From Aeromicrobium tamlense (GTDB taxonomy: Bacteria; Actinomycetota; Actinomycetes; Propionibacteriales; Nocardioidaceae), in contig NZ_JACBZN010000001.1 in assembly GCF_013408555.1 (NCBI RefSeq), forward strand, positions 2,976,001 to 3,040,000: a stretch of DNA of 64,000 nucleotides, read 5' to 3'. Position 1 is the stretch's first letter. Each line of letters starts with the position of its first letter. Position numbers and translations under genes: made by a program. The notes beneath the pieces were generated by a model, which saw only the letters and a program-made list of their open reading frames with translations, was not told where the DNA came from and ran no database searches. Shown here piece by piece: positions 10,274 through 20,606 of this stretch.

Positions 10274-10789
10274 ATGGACCTGGAGTCGACCATCACCTGG
10301 GTGGGATTCGCCGCGTTCGCCGTCGCGCTGTTCGGCTACCTCGCCACGATGAAGCGCGACCTGCGGGCCGAGATGGTCACGATCGCGCAGGGGCTCGAGG
10401 TGCGGACCGACACCCGCTTCACGGCGGCCGACCGTCGTCTCGACGACGTCGTGGCACGGTTCGACGCGCGGTTCGATGCCTCCGACACCCGATTCGACCG
10501 GCTTGGGAACAGGTTCGACCGCCTGGAGATTAGGTTCGACGGCCTGGAGGAGCGCTTCGACCACCTCGAGAACAGGTTCGACCGGTTCGAGGAGCGGTTC
10601 GATGCCTCGGAGGCGCGTGCCGACACCCGCTTCGCGGGGATGGACGCGCGGTTCGACGCGCTCGACCGGCGCGTGTCCGACCTGCGCGACGACGTGCGCG
10701 CCGGGTTCGCGGCCACCGACCTGCGGCTCACGACGCTCGAGCAGCGCACCTTCGACATCGGTGCCCGGCGCCGCCCGGGGGCCGGGTGA
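10274..10789 (+). CDS. Membrane-anchored heptad-repeat coiled-coil protein
   Basis: A 171-residue protein that I do not recognise by name. One N-terminal membrane segment (WVGFAAFAVALFGYL) is followed from about residue 30 by a long helix built on a 7-residue unit, RFDRLEx, repeated about ten times in a row from roughly residue 52 to 140. The underlying DNA is an imperfect 21-base tandem repeat (10460-10690). This predicts a rod-like coiled coil projecting from the membrane. ATG 10274 is preferred because GGAGGA lies 10 bases before it; the GTG at 10265 is too close to that site. Its end overlaps the sirtuin start by 4 bases (GTGA), so the two proteins are made together. Confidence 0.8.
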   Translation: MDLESTITWVGFAAFAVALFGYLATMKRDLRAEMVTIAQGLEVRTDTRFTAADRRLDDVVARFDARFDASDTRFDRLGNRFDRLEIRFDGLEERFDHLENRFDRFEERFDASEARADTRFAGMDARFDALDRRVSDLRDDVRAGFAATDLRLTTLEQRTFDIGARRRPGAG

Positions 10790-11589
10790 GCGACTGGTTC
10801 GACCGACGCTGGCTGGTGCTGACCGGGGCCGGCGTCAGCACCGACTCGGGCATCCCGGACTACCGGGGTCCCGACGCCGTCCCGCGCCAGCCGATGACCT
10901 ACCAGGACTTCATCGCCACGCCCGCCCATCGCCAGCGCTACTGGGCGCGCGCCCACCTCGGCTGGAGCCGGATGGGCGGCGCCGAGCCGAACGTCACGCA
11001 CCGCTTCCTCGCCGAGCACCAGGACCGCCTGGTCGGCCTCATCACCCAGAACGTCGACGGCCTGCACGAGAAGGCGGGCTCGCTCGACGTCGTCGACCTG
11101 CACGGCCGGCTCGACCGGGTGATCTGCCTCGACTGCGGCGACGTCACCAGCCGCGCCGAGGTGCAGGCCCGGCTCGACGCCCTCAACCCCGGCTGGACCG
11201 ATCAGGAGGTCACGATCGCGCCCGACGGCGACGTCGACCTCGAGGACACGGCCGGGTTCGTCGTCGCCGACTGCACCCAGTGCGGCGGCCGGCTCAAGCC
11301 CGACGTCGTCTTCTTCGGCGAGTCGGTGCCCAAGCCCAAGGTCAACCACTGCTTCGACCTCGTCGAGCGCGCCGGTCGCGAGGGCGCCGCGCTCGTGGTG
11401 CTGGGCTCGTCGCTGCAAGTGATGAGCGGGCTGCGGTTCGTCCGGCGCGCGGCGAAGGACGGCACCGAGATCGTCATCATCAACCGCGGCCCCACCCGGG
11501 GCGACGAGCTCGCTGACGTGCGCATCGACGACGGCGTCGCCGAGACGCTGCAGCGGCTGTCGCTCCGGGCCGGGGAGCGGCTCAGCTGA
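10786..11589 (+). CDS. Class II (SIRT4-like) NAD-dependent protein deacylase
   Basis: A 267-residue sirtuin. NAD-binding motifs GAGVSTDSGIPDYRG and TQNVDGLH, the active His in DLHG and the zinc ribbon cysteines (CLDCG and CTQCGG) are present. The two Cys pairs are separated by a long insert with ALNPGWTD and PDGDVDLED, followed by LKPDVVFFGE. This insert is the mark of class II sirtuins such as SIRT4, which are linked to deacylase, lipoamidase or ADP-ribosyl activities. The GTG start overlaps the coiled-coil gene stop by 4 bases. Its stop overlaps that of convergent serA by 8 bases (11582-11589), leaving no room for a terminator. A second sirtuin of another class lies at 37887-38573. Confidence 0.93.
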   Translation: MSDWFDRRWLVLTGAGVSTDSGIPDYRGPDAVPRQPMTYQDFIATPAHRQRYWARAHLGWSRMGGAEPNVTHRFLAEHQDRLVGLITQNVDGLHEKAGSLDVVDLHGRLDRVICLDCGDVTSRAEVQARLDALNPGWTDQEVTIAPDGDVDLEDTAGFVVADCTQCGGRLKPDVVFFGESVPKPKVNHCFDLVERAGREGAALVVLGSSLQVMSGLRFVRRAAKDGTEIVIINRGPTRGDELADVRIDDGVAETLQRLSLRAGERLS

Positions 11590-12841
11590 GCTGGCGCAGG
11601 CGCACGGTCTCGGGCAGCGCGGCGAGCTCCTTGAGCACGTCGGCGCCGACCTCGGCCGAGACGTCGGTGACCACGTAGCCGAGCTCGCCGCGGGTGGCGA
11701 GCTGCTGGCCCTCGATGTTGACGCCGTGGTCGCCCAGGATCGTGTTGATCGTGGCGAGCACGCCGGGCGCGTTGTGGTGCACGTGCGCGAGGCGGTGACG
11801 GGCCGGGTCGCTCGGCAGGTTGAGCTCGGGGAACGTCACCGACAGGTTCGTCGTGCCGGCCTTGGCGTAGGCGCGCAGCTTCGAGGCGACGAAGCGGCCG
11901 ATGTCCTGCTGCGCCTCCTCGGTGGAGCCGCCGACGTGCGGCGTGAGGATGACGTTCGGGACGCCCCGCAGCTCACTCTCGAACGGGTCGCCCTGGGCCT
12001 TCGGCTCGACCGGGAACACGTCGAGCGCGGCGCCCGCGATGTGGCCCGACTCGAGGTGCTGGCGCAGGGCCGCGGTGTCGACCGCGATGCCGCGCGACAG
12101 GTTGAGGAACAGCGAGCGCGGCTTCATCGCACGCATCTGCTCGTCGCCGAACAGGCCCGCGTTGCCGGGACGGCCGTCGACGTGCAGCGAGACCACGTCG
12201 GCGATCGCCAGCAGCTCGTCGATCGTCGCGCACTTCTTGGCGTTGCCGAGCGCGAGCTTGTCGTCGATGTCGTAGAACACGACCGACAGGCCGAGGGCCT
12301 CGGCGATCACCGAGAGCTGGCTGCCGATGTTGCCGTAGCCGACGATGCCGAGCGTGCGGCCGCGCACCTCGTGGCTGCCCGCGGCCGACTTGTTCCAGAC
12401 GCCGTGGTGCATGGCGGTGGACTTCTCGTGCAGGCGGCGGGCGAGCGAGATGATCTCGGCGATCGCCAGCTCGACGACGCTGCGCGTGTTGGAGTACGGC
12501 GCGTTGAAGACGGCGACGCCGTGGCGCTTCGTGGCCGCGAGGTCGATCTGGTTGGTGCCGATGCAGAAGGCGCCGATCGCGAGCAGGTCGGGAGCGTTCT
12601 CCAGGACCTTCTCGGTGATGTAGGTCGTCGAGCGGATGCCGAGCAGGTGGACGCCCTTGATCGCCTCGATGAGCTCGTCCTCGGTGAGCGCGGCGCTGCG
12701 CGTCTCGACCTGGTAGCCCTTGTTGCGCAGGAAGTCCGCGCCGTCGGCGTGGATGTTCTCGAGGAGCAGGACCTTGACGTCCTGGTCGTCGATCGTGGTC
12801 AGCGGTTCGTGAACGTCGAAGCTCATGCTCATCATCGTCAT
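11582..12841 (-). CDS. serA: D-3-phosphoglycerate dehydrogenase, ACT-domain type
   Basis: A 419-residue enzyme that oxidises 3-phosphoglycerate with NAD in the first committed step of serine synthesis. It shows LLLENIHADGADFLRNKGY at the start of the catalytic domain, the nucleotide-binding loop RTLGIVGYGNIGSQL, the FYDIDDKLALGNA strand, the Arg/Glu/His active-site segments (LNLSRGIAVD, LTPHVGGST) and a C-terminal ACT domain (HHNAPGVLATINTILGDHGV), the usual serine sensor. Length matches the short E. coli-like form rather than the 530-residue mycobacterial form. ATG 12841 is chosen because GGAGG lies 9 bases upstream; longer in-frame readings to 12940 lack support. Confidence 0.93.
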   Translation of the reverse strand: MTMMSMSFDVHEPLTTIDDQDVKVLLLENIHADGADFLRNKGYQVETRSAALTEDELIEAIKGVHLLGIRSTTYITEKVLENAPDLLAIGAFCIGTNQIDLAATKRHGVAVFNAPYSNTRSVVELAIAEIISLARRLHEKSTAMHHGVWNKSAAGSHEVRGRTLGIVGYGNIGSQLSVIAEALGLSVVFYDIDDKLALGNAKKCATIDELLAIADVVSLHVDGRPGNAGLFGDEQMRAMKPRSLFLNLSRGIAVDTAALRQHLESGHIAGAALDVFPVEPKAQGDPFESELRGVPNVILTPHVGGSTEEAQQDIGRFVASKLRAYAKAGTTNLSVTFPELNLPSDPARHRLAHVHHNAPGVLATINTILGDHGVNIEGQQLATRGELGYVVTDVSAEVGADVLKELAALPETVRLRQLS

Positions 12842-13015
12842 CGTGTGTGGCCTCCGGGTCAGCGGTCGATCGGGCTGACGCGGGGCCCAGGCGAACGGTC
12901 CCGTAAGTCGTGCTGCCCGCGGCTCCCTGGTGGTAGCCACCTCAACGCCAGTCGCGCGCGGACCTCTCCATCCTAGCGGCTCGGGCCAGTCGGCCCGATC
13001 GCGTCCGGGAGGCGG

Positions 13016-13444
13016 TCAGTCCTTCAGGTTGCCCTGCATGGCCGCGACGGCCTCCGGCGGGACCTCCTGGTCGAGGTTCGCCAGGCGGACCTGCCCCTGC
13101 GCGATCAGCCTCCCGTCCTGGTTGACCGAGTCCAGGTGCCACAGCTGCTGCGTGCGGCCGCGGTGGATCGGCGTGGCGGTGGTGGTGATCGTGTCGCCGT
13201 TGCGGGCCTGGCGCAGGAAGTCGGTGGAGTTGTTCGTGCCGACGACGACGCCCTTCGTGCCCAGCCAGATCTGCCCGGCCATGCTGGCGGTGGACTCGTG
13301 CACCGCGCAGTAGATGCCGCCGTGCGGGATGCCGAACGGCTGCAGGTGGTCGTCGGTGATCGTGAAGCGGACGACCACCTTGTCGGGGGTCAGCTCGACG
13401 TGCTCGACGCCGAGCACTCCGTCCAGGCCGGGGATGTCGCTCAT
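13016..13444 (-). CDS. PaaI/YbgC-type hotdog-fold thioesterase
   Basis: A 142-residue single hotdog domain. The conserved HLQPFGIPHGGIYCAVHEST segment carries the HGG turn and the acidic residue that bind the acyl-CoA thioester. GTNNSTDFLRQARNGDTI and TATPIHRGRTQQLWHLD are the following sheet strands, and the end GRLIAQGQVRLANL is typical of the PaaI group. Such enzymes release free acid from acyl- or aryl-CoA. It stands on the minus strand upstream of serA with a 174-base spacer that probably holds the serA promoter. It diverges from the copper regulator. The substrate is unknown. Confidence 0.9.
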   Translation of the reverse strand: MSDIPGLDGVLGVEHVELTPDKVVVRFTITDDHLQPFGIPHGGIYCAVHESTASMAGQIWLGTKGVVVGTNNSTDFLRQARNGDTITTTATPIHRGRTQQLWHLDSVNQDGRLIAQGQVRLANLDQEVPPEAVAAMQGNLKD

Positions 13445-13502
13445 GGTCCGGACTCTAGCCAGACCGACTCGCACCGCGTCACCGAGTGGCGCATACTCGG
13501 GC

Positions 13503-13531
13503 TTGATACGGGTACCCCCTAGGGGTATGTT
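13503..13531 (+). promoter_or_regulatory. Copper-operon promoter with CsoR box in the spacer
   Basis: A -35 TTGATA (13503-13508) and -10 TATGTT (13526-13531) are separated by exactly 17 bases. The spacer contains TACCCC-CTA-GGGGTA (overlapping 13513-13527), the G-tract inverted repeat bound by copper-free CsoR. Transcription would start at about the ATG at 13538, implying a leaderless mRNA. The gene that follows encodes CsoR itself. Confidence 0.85.
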
Positions 13532-13537
13532 GAAGCC

Positions 13538-13831
13538 ATGAGCCACGAGCACCCCGGATACGCCGACGACAAGGCGGCCGTCCTCAAGCGACTGGCGCGG
13601 ATCGAGGGACAGGTCCGCGGCATCAACCGAATGGTCGAGTCCGACACCTACTGCATCGACGTGCTGACCCAGATCAGCGCGACCACGAAGGCCCTCGAGG
13701 CCGTCGCCCTGAAGCTGCTCGACGAGCACCTCGCCCACTGCGTCGCGGACGCCGCGGCCAAGGGCGGACCCGAGGCCGACCAGAAGATCAAGGAAGCATC
13801 CGACGCCATCGCGCGTCTGGTGAGGAGCTGA
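13538..13831 (+). CDS. csoR: Copper-sensing transcriptional repressor CsoR
   Basis: A 97-residue all-helical repressor. The family start [20 protein letters not shown] and [20 protein letters not shown] is clear. The Cys-His-Cys copper ligands are in place (Cys in DTYCID, His and Cys in EHLAHCV). Copper(I) binding releases the protein from its operator and turns on the efflux genes. The protein carries a His-containing N-terminal tail (MSHEHPG). It is the first gene of csoR-copZ-copA, 5 bases before copZ, and sits just downstream of its own operator. Confidence 0.96.
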   Translation: MSHEHPGYADDKAAVLKRLARIEGQVRGINRMVESDTYCIDVLTQISATTKALEAVALKLLDEHLAHCVADAAAKGGPEADQKIKEASDAIARLVRS

Positions 13832-13836
13832 GAGCC

Positions 13837-14063
13837 ATGACCACCACCACCTACACCGTCACCGGCATGACCTGCGGCCACTGCGCCGCGGCCGTCACGC
13901 AGGAGATCACCGCGCTCGACGGCGTCGAGGACGTCGCGGTCGACGTGGCGTCGGGCGCCGTCACGGTCACCAGCCAGGGTCCGCTCGACGAGGCGCAGGT
14001 CGCGTCCGCGGTGGACGAGGCCGGCTACGCGCTGGCGGGTCCGCGCGACCTGCCGCTGGTCTG

Positions 14064-14064
<1 letters not shown>
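13837..14064 (+). CDS. copZ: CopZ-like copper chaperone (HMA domain)
   Basis: A 75-residue single heavy-metal-associated domain with beta-alpha-beta fold. The [16 protein letters not shown] segment holds the CxxC copper(I) site, and [15 protein letters not shown] and VDEAGYAL are the later strands and helix. It delivers copper to the ATPase made from the next gene. Its stop shares a base with the copA ATG (TGATG), so the two are coupled. A ribosome site GAGGAG sits in the csoR end. Confidence 0.95.
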
Positions 14065-16217
<2,153 letters not shown>

Positions 16218-16227
16218 GCCGCTCCCC

Positions 16228-16266
16228 CGCCGCCATCCCCCCGATTCCGGGGGGATGGTGGCGTTT
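16228..16266 (+). terminator. Strong hairpin terminator of the copper operon
   Basis: A 15-bp stem (16228-16242 with 16249-16263, one G-U pair), a 6-base loop GATTCC and a TTT tail start 11 bases after the copA stop. Confidence 0.85.
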
Positions 16267-16365
16267 CGGGCAGGCCCACGGCGCGCCCGTGCGCCGCGCA
16301 TGACACGATCGTCGGTGAAACGCGGCCGCCGCATCGGGTCGGTGCCGCACCGACGAGGGGGACAC

Positions 16366-16779
16366 ATGAACGTTCGCAAGCCTGCCGCCGCACTCGCCGC
16401 CGCGGTCCTGACCCTGGGACTCTCCGCCTGTGGTGGCGGCCAGTCCGTCGAGGACGCCTGCAAGGTGGCCGAGAAGGAGGTCAAGGACGCGATGGGTGAC
16501 CTGAGCGGCATCGACCCCACCGACAGCGACAAGGCGACCGACACGATCGCCTCGATGGCCGACGCGCTGAAGAAGACGCAGAAGGACCTGGAGAACAAGG
16601 AGGTCAAGGACGCCATCGGCGATCTGTCGGCCGAGTTCGACAAGCTCGAGGGCGCCTTCGCCGACCTCAAGGCCGCCGGCCAGGACACCGAGAAGCTGCA
16701 GGAGGTGTCGCAGGAGATGAGCACGCTCTCCACCGACATCCAGGCCAAGGGCGAGAAGCTCGACGAGCTCTGCGGCTGA
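16366..16779 (+). CDS. Small helical lipoprotein of unknown function
   Basis: A 137-residue secreted lipoprotein. The signal peptide (MNVRKPAAALAAAVLTLGL) ends in the lipobox LSAC, followed by a GGG spacer. The mature part is charged, Lys/Asp/Glu-rich and almost wholly helical, with two more cysteines (DACKVAEK near the start, ELCG at the very end) that may form a disulfide joining the ends of a helical hairpin. I do not recognise a named family. ATG 16366 follows GAGGGGG. It is monocistronic, bounded by terminators on both sides. Confidence 0.85.
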   Translation: MNVRKPAAALAAAVLTLGLSACGGGQSVEDACKVAEKEVKDAMGDLSGIDPTDSDKATDTIASMADALKKTQKDLENKEVKDAIGDLSAEFDKLEGAFADLKAAGQDTEKLQEVSQEMSTLSTDIQAKGEKLDELCG

Positions 16780-16789
16780 GCAGCACCAG

Positions 16790-16829
16790 ACGACGCCGCG
16801 GTGTCCCCTCGGGGGCTCCGCGGCGTCGT
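16790..16829 (+). terminator. Hairpin terminator after the lipoprotein gene
   Basis: A perfect 12-bp stem ACGACGCCGCGG/CCGCGGCGTCGT (16790-16801 with 16818-16829) with an internal C/G-rich loop follows the stop at 16779 by 10 bases. No T tract is present, as is common in high-GC actinobacteria. Confidence 0.7.
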
Positions 16830-16873
16830 CGTCCGTGGCGGCGTGTGTCGGCGCTCCGGACTACGCTGGCGGC

Positions 16874-17164
16874 ATGCCCCTGCTGACCGTCTCCGGTTCC
16901 CTGTCCGTGCGCGAGAAGATCGCCATCCCGCCCGGCGGGGTCGCCACGGTCAAGGTCGTCGACGCCGACGGCGAGGTGCTGGCCGCCACGGCGCTCGAGG
17001 CCGAGCACGTGCCGCTGGGCTTCGAGGTCGCGATCGACCCCGAGGTCGTCTCGGGCGACCTGTTCGTGTGGGCGCTGCTGCGCACCGACGTGGGCGCCTG
17101 GGGCACCCTCGAGCTCGTCCCGGCCGACCTGGAGACCATCGACCTGACCCGGATCGGGGACTGA
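16874..17164 (+). CDS. YbaY-like beta-sandwich protein
   Basis: A 96-residue protein. LTVSGSLSVREKIAIPPGGV followed by TVKVVDADGEVLAAT, then VPLGFEVAIDPEVV and FVWALL resembles the YbaY/type III secretion chaperone-like beta domain, usually found in lipoproteins. Here there is no signal peptide or lipobox, so it is likely cytosolic unless exported by another route. ATG 16874 is preferred over an upstream in-frame ATG at 16835 because the domain begins directly. It lies 4 bases before the ABC exporter gene and is probably co-transcribed with it. Confidence 0.75.
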   Translation: MPLLTVSGSLSVREKIAIPPGGVATVKVVDADGEVLAATALEAEHVPLGFEVAIDPEVVSGDLFVWALLRTDVGAWGTLELVPADLETIDLTRIGD

Positions 17165-17168
17165 CGCC

Positions 17169-19145
17169 GTGCCCCGACCGGGCCCGGCCGTCACGCATCT
17201 GAGCGATGCCGAGATCGCCGCGAACAACCGCCCGGTCCTGCGCCGCATCGCCGCCCTGCTGCGGCCCTACCGCTCCAAGATGGCCGCCGTCGCGGTCATC
17301 GTCGTCCTGTCGGCGCTGCTGACCTCGATCGTCCCGTTCCTGACCCAGGCGGTCTTCGACGACGCCCTGTTCGGCGAGGGCGGCCCCGACCTCGGCCTGC
17401 TCGGCTGGCTCGTCGCCGGCATGTGCGCCCTGCCGATCCTGGCCTCCACGCTCAACATCGCGCAGAACTGGCTGACCTCCACGATCGGCAACTCGGCGAT
17501 GGCCGACCTGCGCAGCGAGCTCTTCGCGCACCTGCAGAAGATGGAGCTGGCGTTCTTCACCACCACGAAGACCGGCGCCATCCAGTCGCGCCTGGCCAAC
17601 GACGTGGCCGGCGTCCGCACGGTGCTCACCGACACCGCCACCTCGATCCTGCAGAACACCGTCACCGTCACGGCGGCGTTCATCTCGATGGTGATCCTGT
17701 CGTGGGAGCTGACGATCCTCACGCTGATCCTCATGCCGCTGTTCGTGTGGCTGCAGCTGAAGGTCGGCCGGCGCCGCCAGCAGCTGGCCCGACGCACGCA
17801 GGAGTCGCTCTCGGAGATGACCGCGATCACCGAGGAGTCGCTCAGCGTCTCGGGCATCCTGCTGGCCAAGGTGTTCAACCGCAGCCGCTCCGAGGCCGAG
17901 CGCTACCGCGACGCGAACCTCGAGCAGACCCGCCTGCAGGTCGAGCAGGCGATGACCGGCCGGCTGTTCTTCGCCACCGTGCAGACGTTCTTCGCCATCA
18001 CCCCGGCGATCATCTACCTCTTCGCCGGCTTCATCATCGCGGGTCGGATCCCCGGCGACTCCGCGTCGCTCACGGCCGGCACCCTCGTCGCCTTCACCAC
18101 GGTGCAGGCGCGGCTGCAGATGCCCTTGCTCCAGCTGATGCGGGTCTCGCTCGACGTCCAGACCTCGCTGGCGCTGTTCCGCCGCATCTTCGAGTACCTC
18201 GACCTCGAGCCCGCCATCGTCGACCGGCCCGGCGCGCGCGACGTGAAGCCGTCCGAGCTGGAGGGCCGGATCGAGTTCCGCGACGTGTGGTTCCGCTACC
18301 CCGAGCCGCGCGCGCTCACCGGCGAGACGGCCAGGGACCGCTTCGGCGACTCCTCCGGCGAGATCGAGGCCACGTCCACGGCGCAGGCCGACGCGTGGGC
18401 GCTGTCCGCGCTGTCGCTCACGATCGAGGGCGGTCAGTTGGCCGCGATCGTGGGGCCCTCGGGGTCGGGCAAGACCACCGCCACGTACCTCGTGCCGCGC
18501 TTCTACGACGTCGACCGCGGCCAGGTGCTGATCGACGGGATCGACGTCCGCGACATCACGCTGTCGTCGCTGGCCGACTGCGTGGGCATGGTGACGCAGG
18601 AGCCCTACCTGTTCCACGGCACGATCCGCGAGAACATCGCCTACGCCAAGCCCGGGGCCACGCCCGACGAGATCGTCGCGGCCGCCACCGACGCCAACAT
18701 CCACGACCGGATCATGGGCTTCCCGGACGGCTACGACACCGTCACGGGCGAGCGCGGCTACCGGCTGTCCGGCGGCGAGAAGCAGCGCATCGCGATCGCG
18801 CGCGTGCTGCTCAAGAACCCGCGCATCCTCATCCTCGACGAGGCCACCAGCGCCCTCGACAACGAGACCGAGCGGCTCGTGCAGGAGGCGCTGGAGCGCG
18901 CCACCACGGGCCGCACCACGCTCGCGATCGCGCACCGGCTCAGCACGATCCAGAACGCCGACGTGATCTTCGGCCTGGTCGACGGCCAGGTCGTCGAGCG
19001 GGGCACCCACGCCGAGCTGGTCGACGACGAGGCCGGACTGTACGGCCGGCTCTACCGCGAGCAGTTCTCCACGCACCGTCCCGCACCCGCCGCGGCACGT
19101 CCGCTGGGAGCCGTGGGGCACCTGCGTGCGGATGTCTCCCTCTGA
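17169..19145 (+). CDS. ABC exporter, fused membrane and ATPase domains
   Basis: A 658-residue half-transporter. The membrane domain spans about residues 35-320 with six helices. The nucleotide-binding domain (about 360-630) has Walker A GPSGSGKTT, the signature RLSGGEKQRIAIAR, Walker B ILILDEATSALD and the switch AIAHRLSTI. It contains an unusual acidic linker between the first strand of the ATPase domain and Walker A (about 385-415, RDRFGDSSGEIEATSTAQAD), longer than in typical MsbA-type proteins. It probably acts as a homodimer, since no partner is adjacent. The substrate (lipid, drug or peptide) is unknown. The GTG start follows the YbaY-like gene by 4 bases. Confidence 0.93.
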   Translation: MPRPGPAVTHLSDAEIAANNRPVLRRIAALLRPYRSKMAAVAVIVVLSALLTSIVPFLTQAVFDDALFGEGGPDLGLLGWLVAGMCALPILASTLNIAQNWLTSTIGNSAMADLRSELFAHLQKMELAFFTTTKTGAIQSRLANDVAGVRTVLTDTATSILQNTVTVTAAFISMVILSWELTILTLILMPLFVWLQLKVGRRRQQLARRTQESLSEMTAITEESLSVSGILLAKVFNRSRSEAERYRDANLEQTRLQVEQAMTGRLFFATVQTFFAITPAIIYLFAGFIIAGRIPGDSASLTAGTLVAFTTVQARLQMPLLQLMRVSLDVQTSLALFRRIFEYLDLEPAIVDRPGARDVKPSELEGRIEFRDVWFRYPEPRALTGETARDRFGDSSGEIEATSTAQADAWALSALSLTIEGGQLAAIVGPSGSGKTTATYLVPRFYDVDRGQVLIDGIDVRDITLSSLADCVGMVTQEPYLFHGTIRENIAYAKPGATPDEIVAAATDANIHDRIMGFPDGYDTVTGERGYRLSGGEKQRIAIARVLLKNPRILILDEATSALDNETERLVQEALERATTGRTTLAIAHRLSTIQNADVIFGLVDGQVVERGTHAELVDDEAGLYGRLYREQFSTHRPAPAAARPLGAVGHLRADVSL

Positions 19146-19205
19146 TTCCAGCGGGACGGACCAAAGTCGTGGCCACGGCCACCGCGGACTGCCAGAATCC
19201 ACTCC

Positions 19206-20549
19206 ATGACCGCCACCTACCTGGTGACCTCGGCACTGCTGGTGCTGTCGGTCCTGGCGGTACGGCACCACCGGCCGTCGGTGTCGGTCCCGGTGGTCGT
19301 CCTCGTGCTGGCGACGGCCGCGTGGAACGTCCTGCGGGCGATGCGCGGCCCCGGCGACACCGACCCGAGCGTCCTGGTGGCCGCGAACATCGTCGTCGTC
19401 CAGGTCTGCGCCGTGGCCTTCTACGTCGCGTGCCGGCGCCTGGTCCAGGGCCGGTGGCTGGTCTCGCCGTGGCTGTGGATCGGCGCCGTCTGGATCGCAG
19501 CGGTGAGCTTCATCGGCATGGTGCCGGCGGTGGGCATCACCGACGGCGACCACTACTACGACAGCCCGGTCTACGTCGTCCACCTGGCGTACTCGTTCAC
19601 CCTGCTCGGCGGCGGCGTGCTCACGCTCAGCACCCGCCAGCACGACCCGTCGCGGCACGTCCGCCGGGTCGTCGTGGCCGCCGAGGTCGCGGCCGTCCTC
19701 ATCATCACCTTCCAGGTCCTGCGCCCCACCCTCACCCCGCTGGCGATCTCGGGCCTGGCGTTCGTGATGGTCTGGACGACGGGCCACATCGCCGCGTGGT
19801 CGCGGTCGGCGTCGCGCGCCGACCGCCTGATGGACTCGATCGGCGTCTTCATCTTCGTGATCGACCGTGCCGGGATGCTCCAGGACTGGAACGGCCCGGC
19901 CGCGAGCCTGCTGCGCCTCATGGGCCGCACCGCCTCGCACGGGATGGACCTCGCCCAGGCGCTGTCGATGCCCTCGCACTTCTCCGACGGATCCACGGTG
20001 TCGCTGCACGTGCAGGGCGCCGAGCTGCGCACGGCGCTGTCGGTCCACGCGGTCGACCCGCTCGCCCGCGGCGGCGACCTCGTCCTGATGTTCCGGCCCG
20101 TGCGCTCGTCGCTGGAGAGCTCGTCCTTCCCCACCGTGTCCGGTGTGCTCAAGGGCCACGACCCGGCCACGCAGACCCTCGGCCGCAAGGCGGCGCTGGA
20201 GACCGTGCGGGCGGCCGCCGTCGACGGCACCCCGGTGATCCGCGTCGTCGTGGTGCCGCGCGGCCCGCGACGCGCCGACGAGGCGATGTTCCTCATCGCG
20301 CGACGCCTGGAGGCGCGCGCCGCCGATCGCGGCTTCCCCGACGTCGAGTGGGCCCGCCTCGACACGTGGACCTTCGTCTCGCCGCTCATCGACGAGAGCT
20401 TCGAGGTGCTGACGGTGACGGTGCCCGTCGACGACCTCGGGCTCGACATGGAGGTGACCCTCCACGAGCCGGTGCCCGGCGAGTCCCCCGCCGCGTTCGT
20501 GCGCCGCGTGTCCGACGCCTACGGCCACGACACCGCCCAGGGCAGCTGA
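19206..20549 (+). CDS. 7TM-PAS signalling protein with a degenerate GGDEF domain
   Basis: A 447-residue membrane protein. About seven hydrophobic segments (residues 4-205) resemble the N-terminal 7TM region of actinobacterial sensor kinases. A PAS domain follows (DSIGVFIFVIDRAGMLQDWN, about 210-310). The C-terminal part aligns by eye with a GGDEF domain: DPATQTLGRKAALETVRAA sits where DPLTGLxNRRAL is expected, and ARLDTWTFVSPL where ARLGGDEFxxLL is expected. The nucleotide and metal residues of the signature are gone, so it should not make c-di-GMP. A role in binding or protein contact is inferred. It has its own start 60 bases after the ABC exporter. It faces the giant surface-protein gene across a hairpin. 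Confidence 0.75.
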   Translation: MTATYLVTSALLVLSVLAVRHHRPSVSVPVVVLVLATAAWNVLRAMRGPGDTDPSVLVAANIVVVQVCAVAFYVACRRLVQGRWLVSPWLWIGAVWIAAVSFIGMVPAVGITDGDHYYDSPVYVVHLAYSFTLLGGGVLTLSTRQHDPSRHVRRVVVAAEVAAVLIITFQVLRPTLTPLAISGLAFVMVWTTGHIAAWSRSASRADRLMDSIGVFIFVIDRAGMLQDWNGPAASLLRLMGRTASHGMDLAQALSMPSHFSDGSTVSLHVQGAELRTALSVHAVDPLARGGDLVLMFRPVRSSLESSSFPTVSGVLKGHDPATQTLGRKAALETVRAAAVDGTPVIRVVVVPRGPRRADEAMFLIARRLEARAADRGFPDVEWARLDTWTFVSPLIDESFEVLTVTVPVDDLGLDMEVTLHEPVPGESPAAFVRRVSDAYGHDTAQGS

Positions 20550-20567
20550 GTCCCCCGCACACGACGA

Positions 20568-20597
20568 AGCCCGCCACGACCGAGGTCGTGACGGGCT
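20568..20597. terminator. Bidirectional hairpin terminator
   Basis: A stem of 6 bp plus 7 bp around a single mismatch, AGCCCG-C-CACGACC with GGTCGTG-A-CGGGCT, has a 2-base apical loop. It lies between the convergent 7TM-PAS and giant surface-protein genes and can work in both directions. Confidence 0.8.
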
Positions 20598-20606
20598 CCG
20601 TGCGGC

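Noticed and set aside
16950..20528. A minus-strand open frame of 1192 codons across the ABC exporter and 7TM-PAS genes.
   Set aside because: It lies wholly opposite genes with clear motifs, and its text is low-complexity Arg/Gly/His-rich, typical of a GC-driven shadow.
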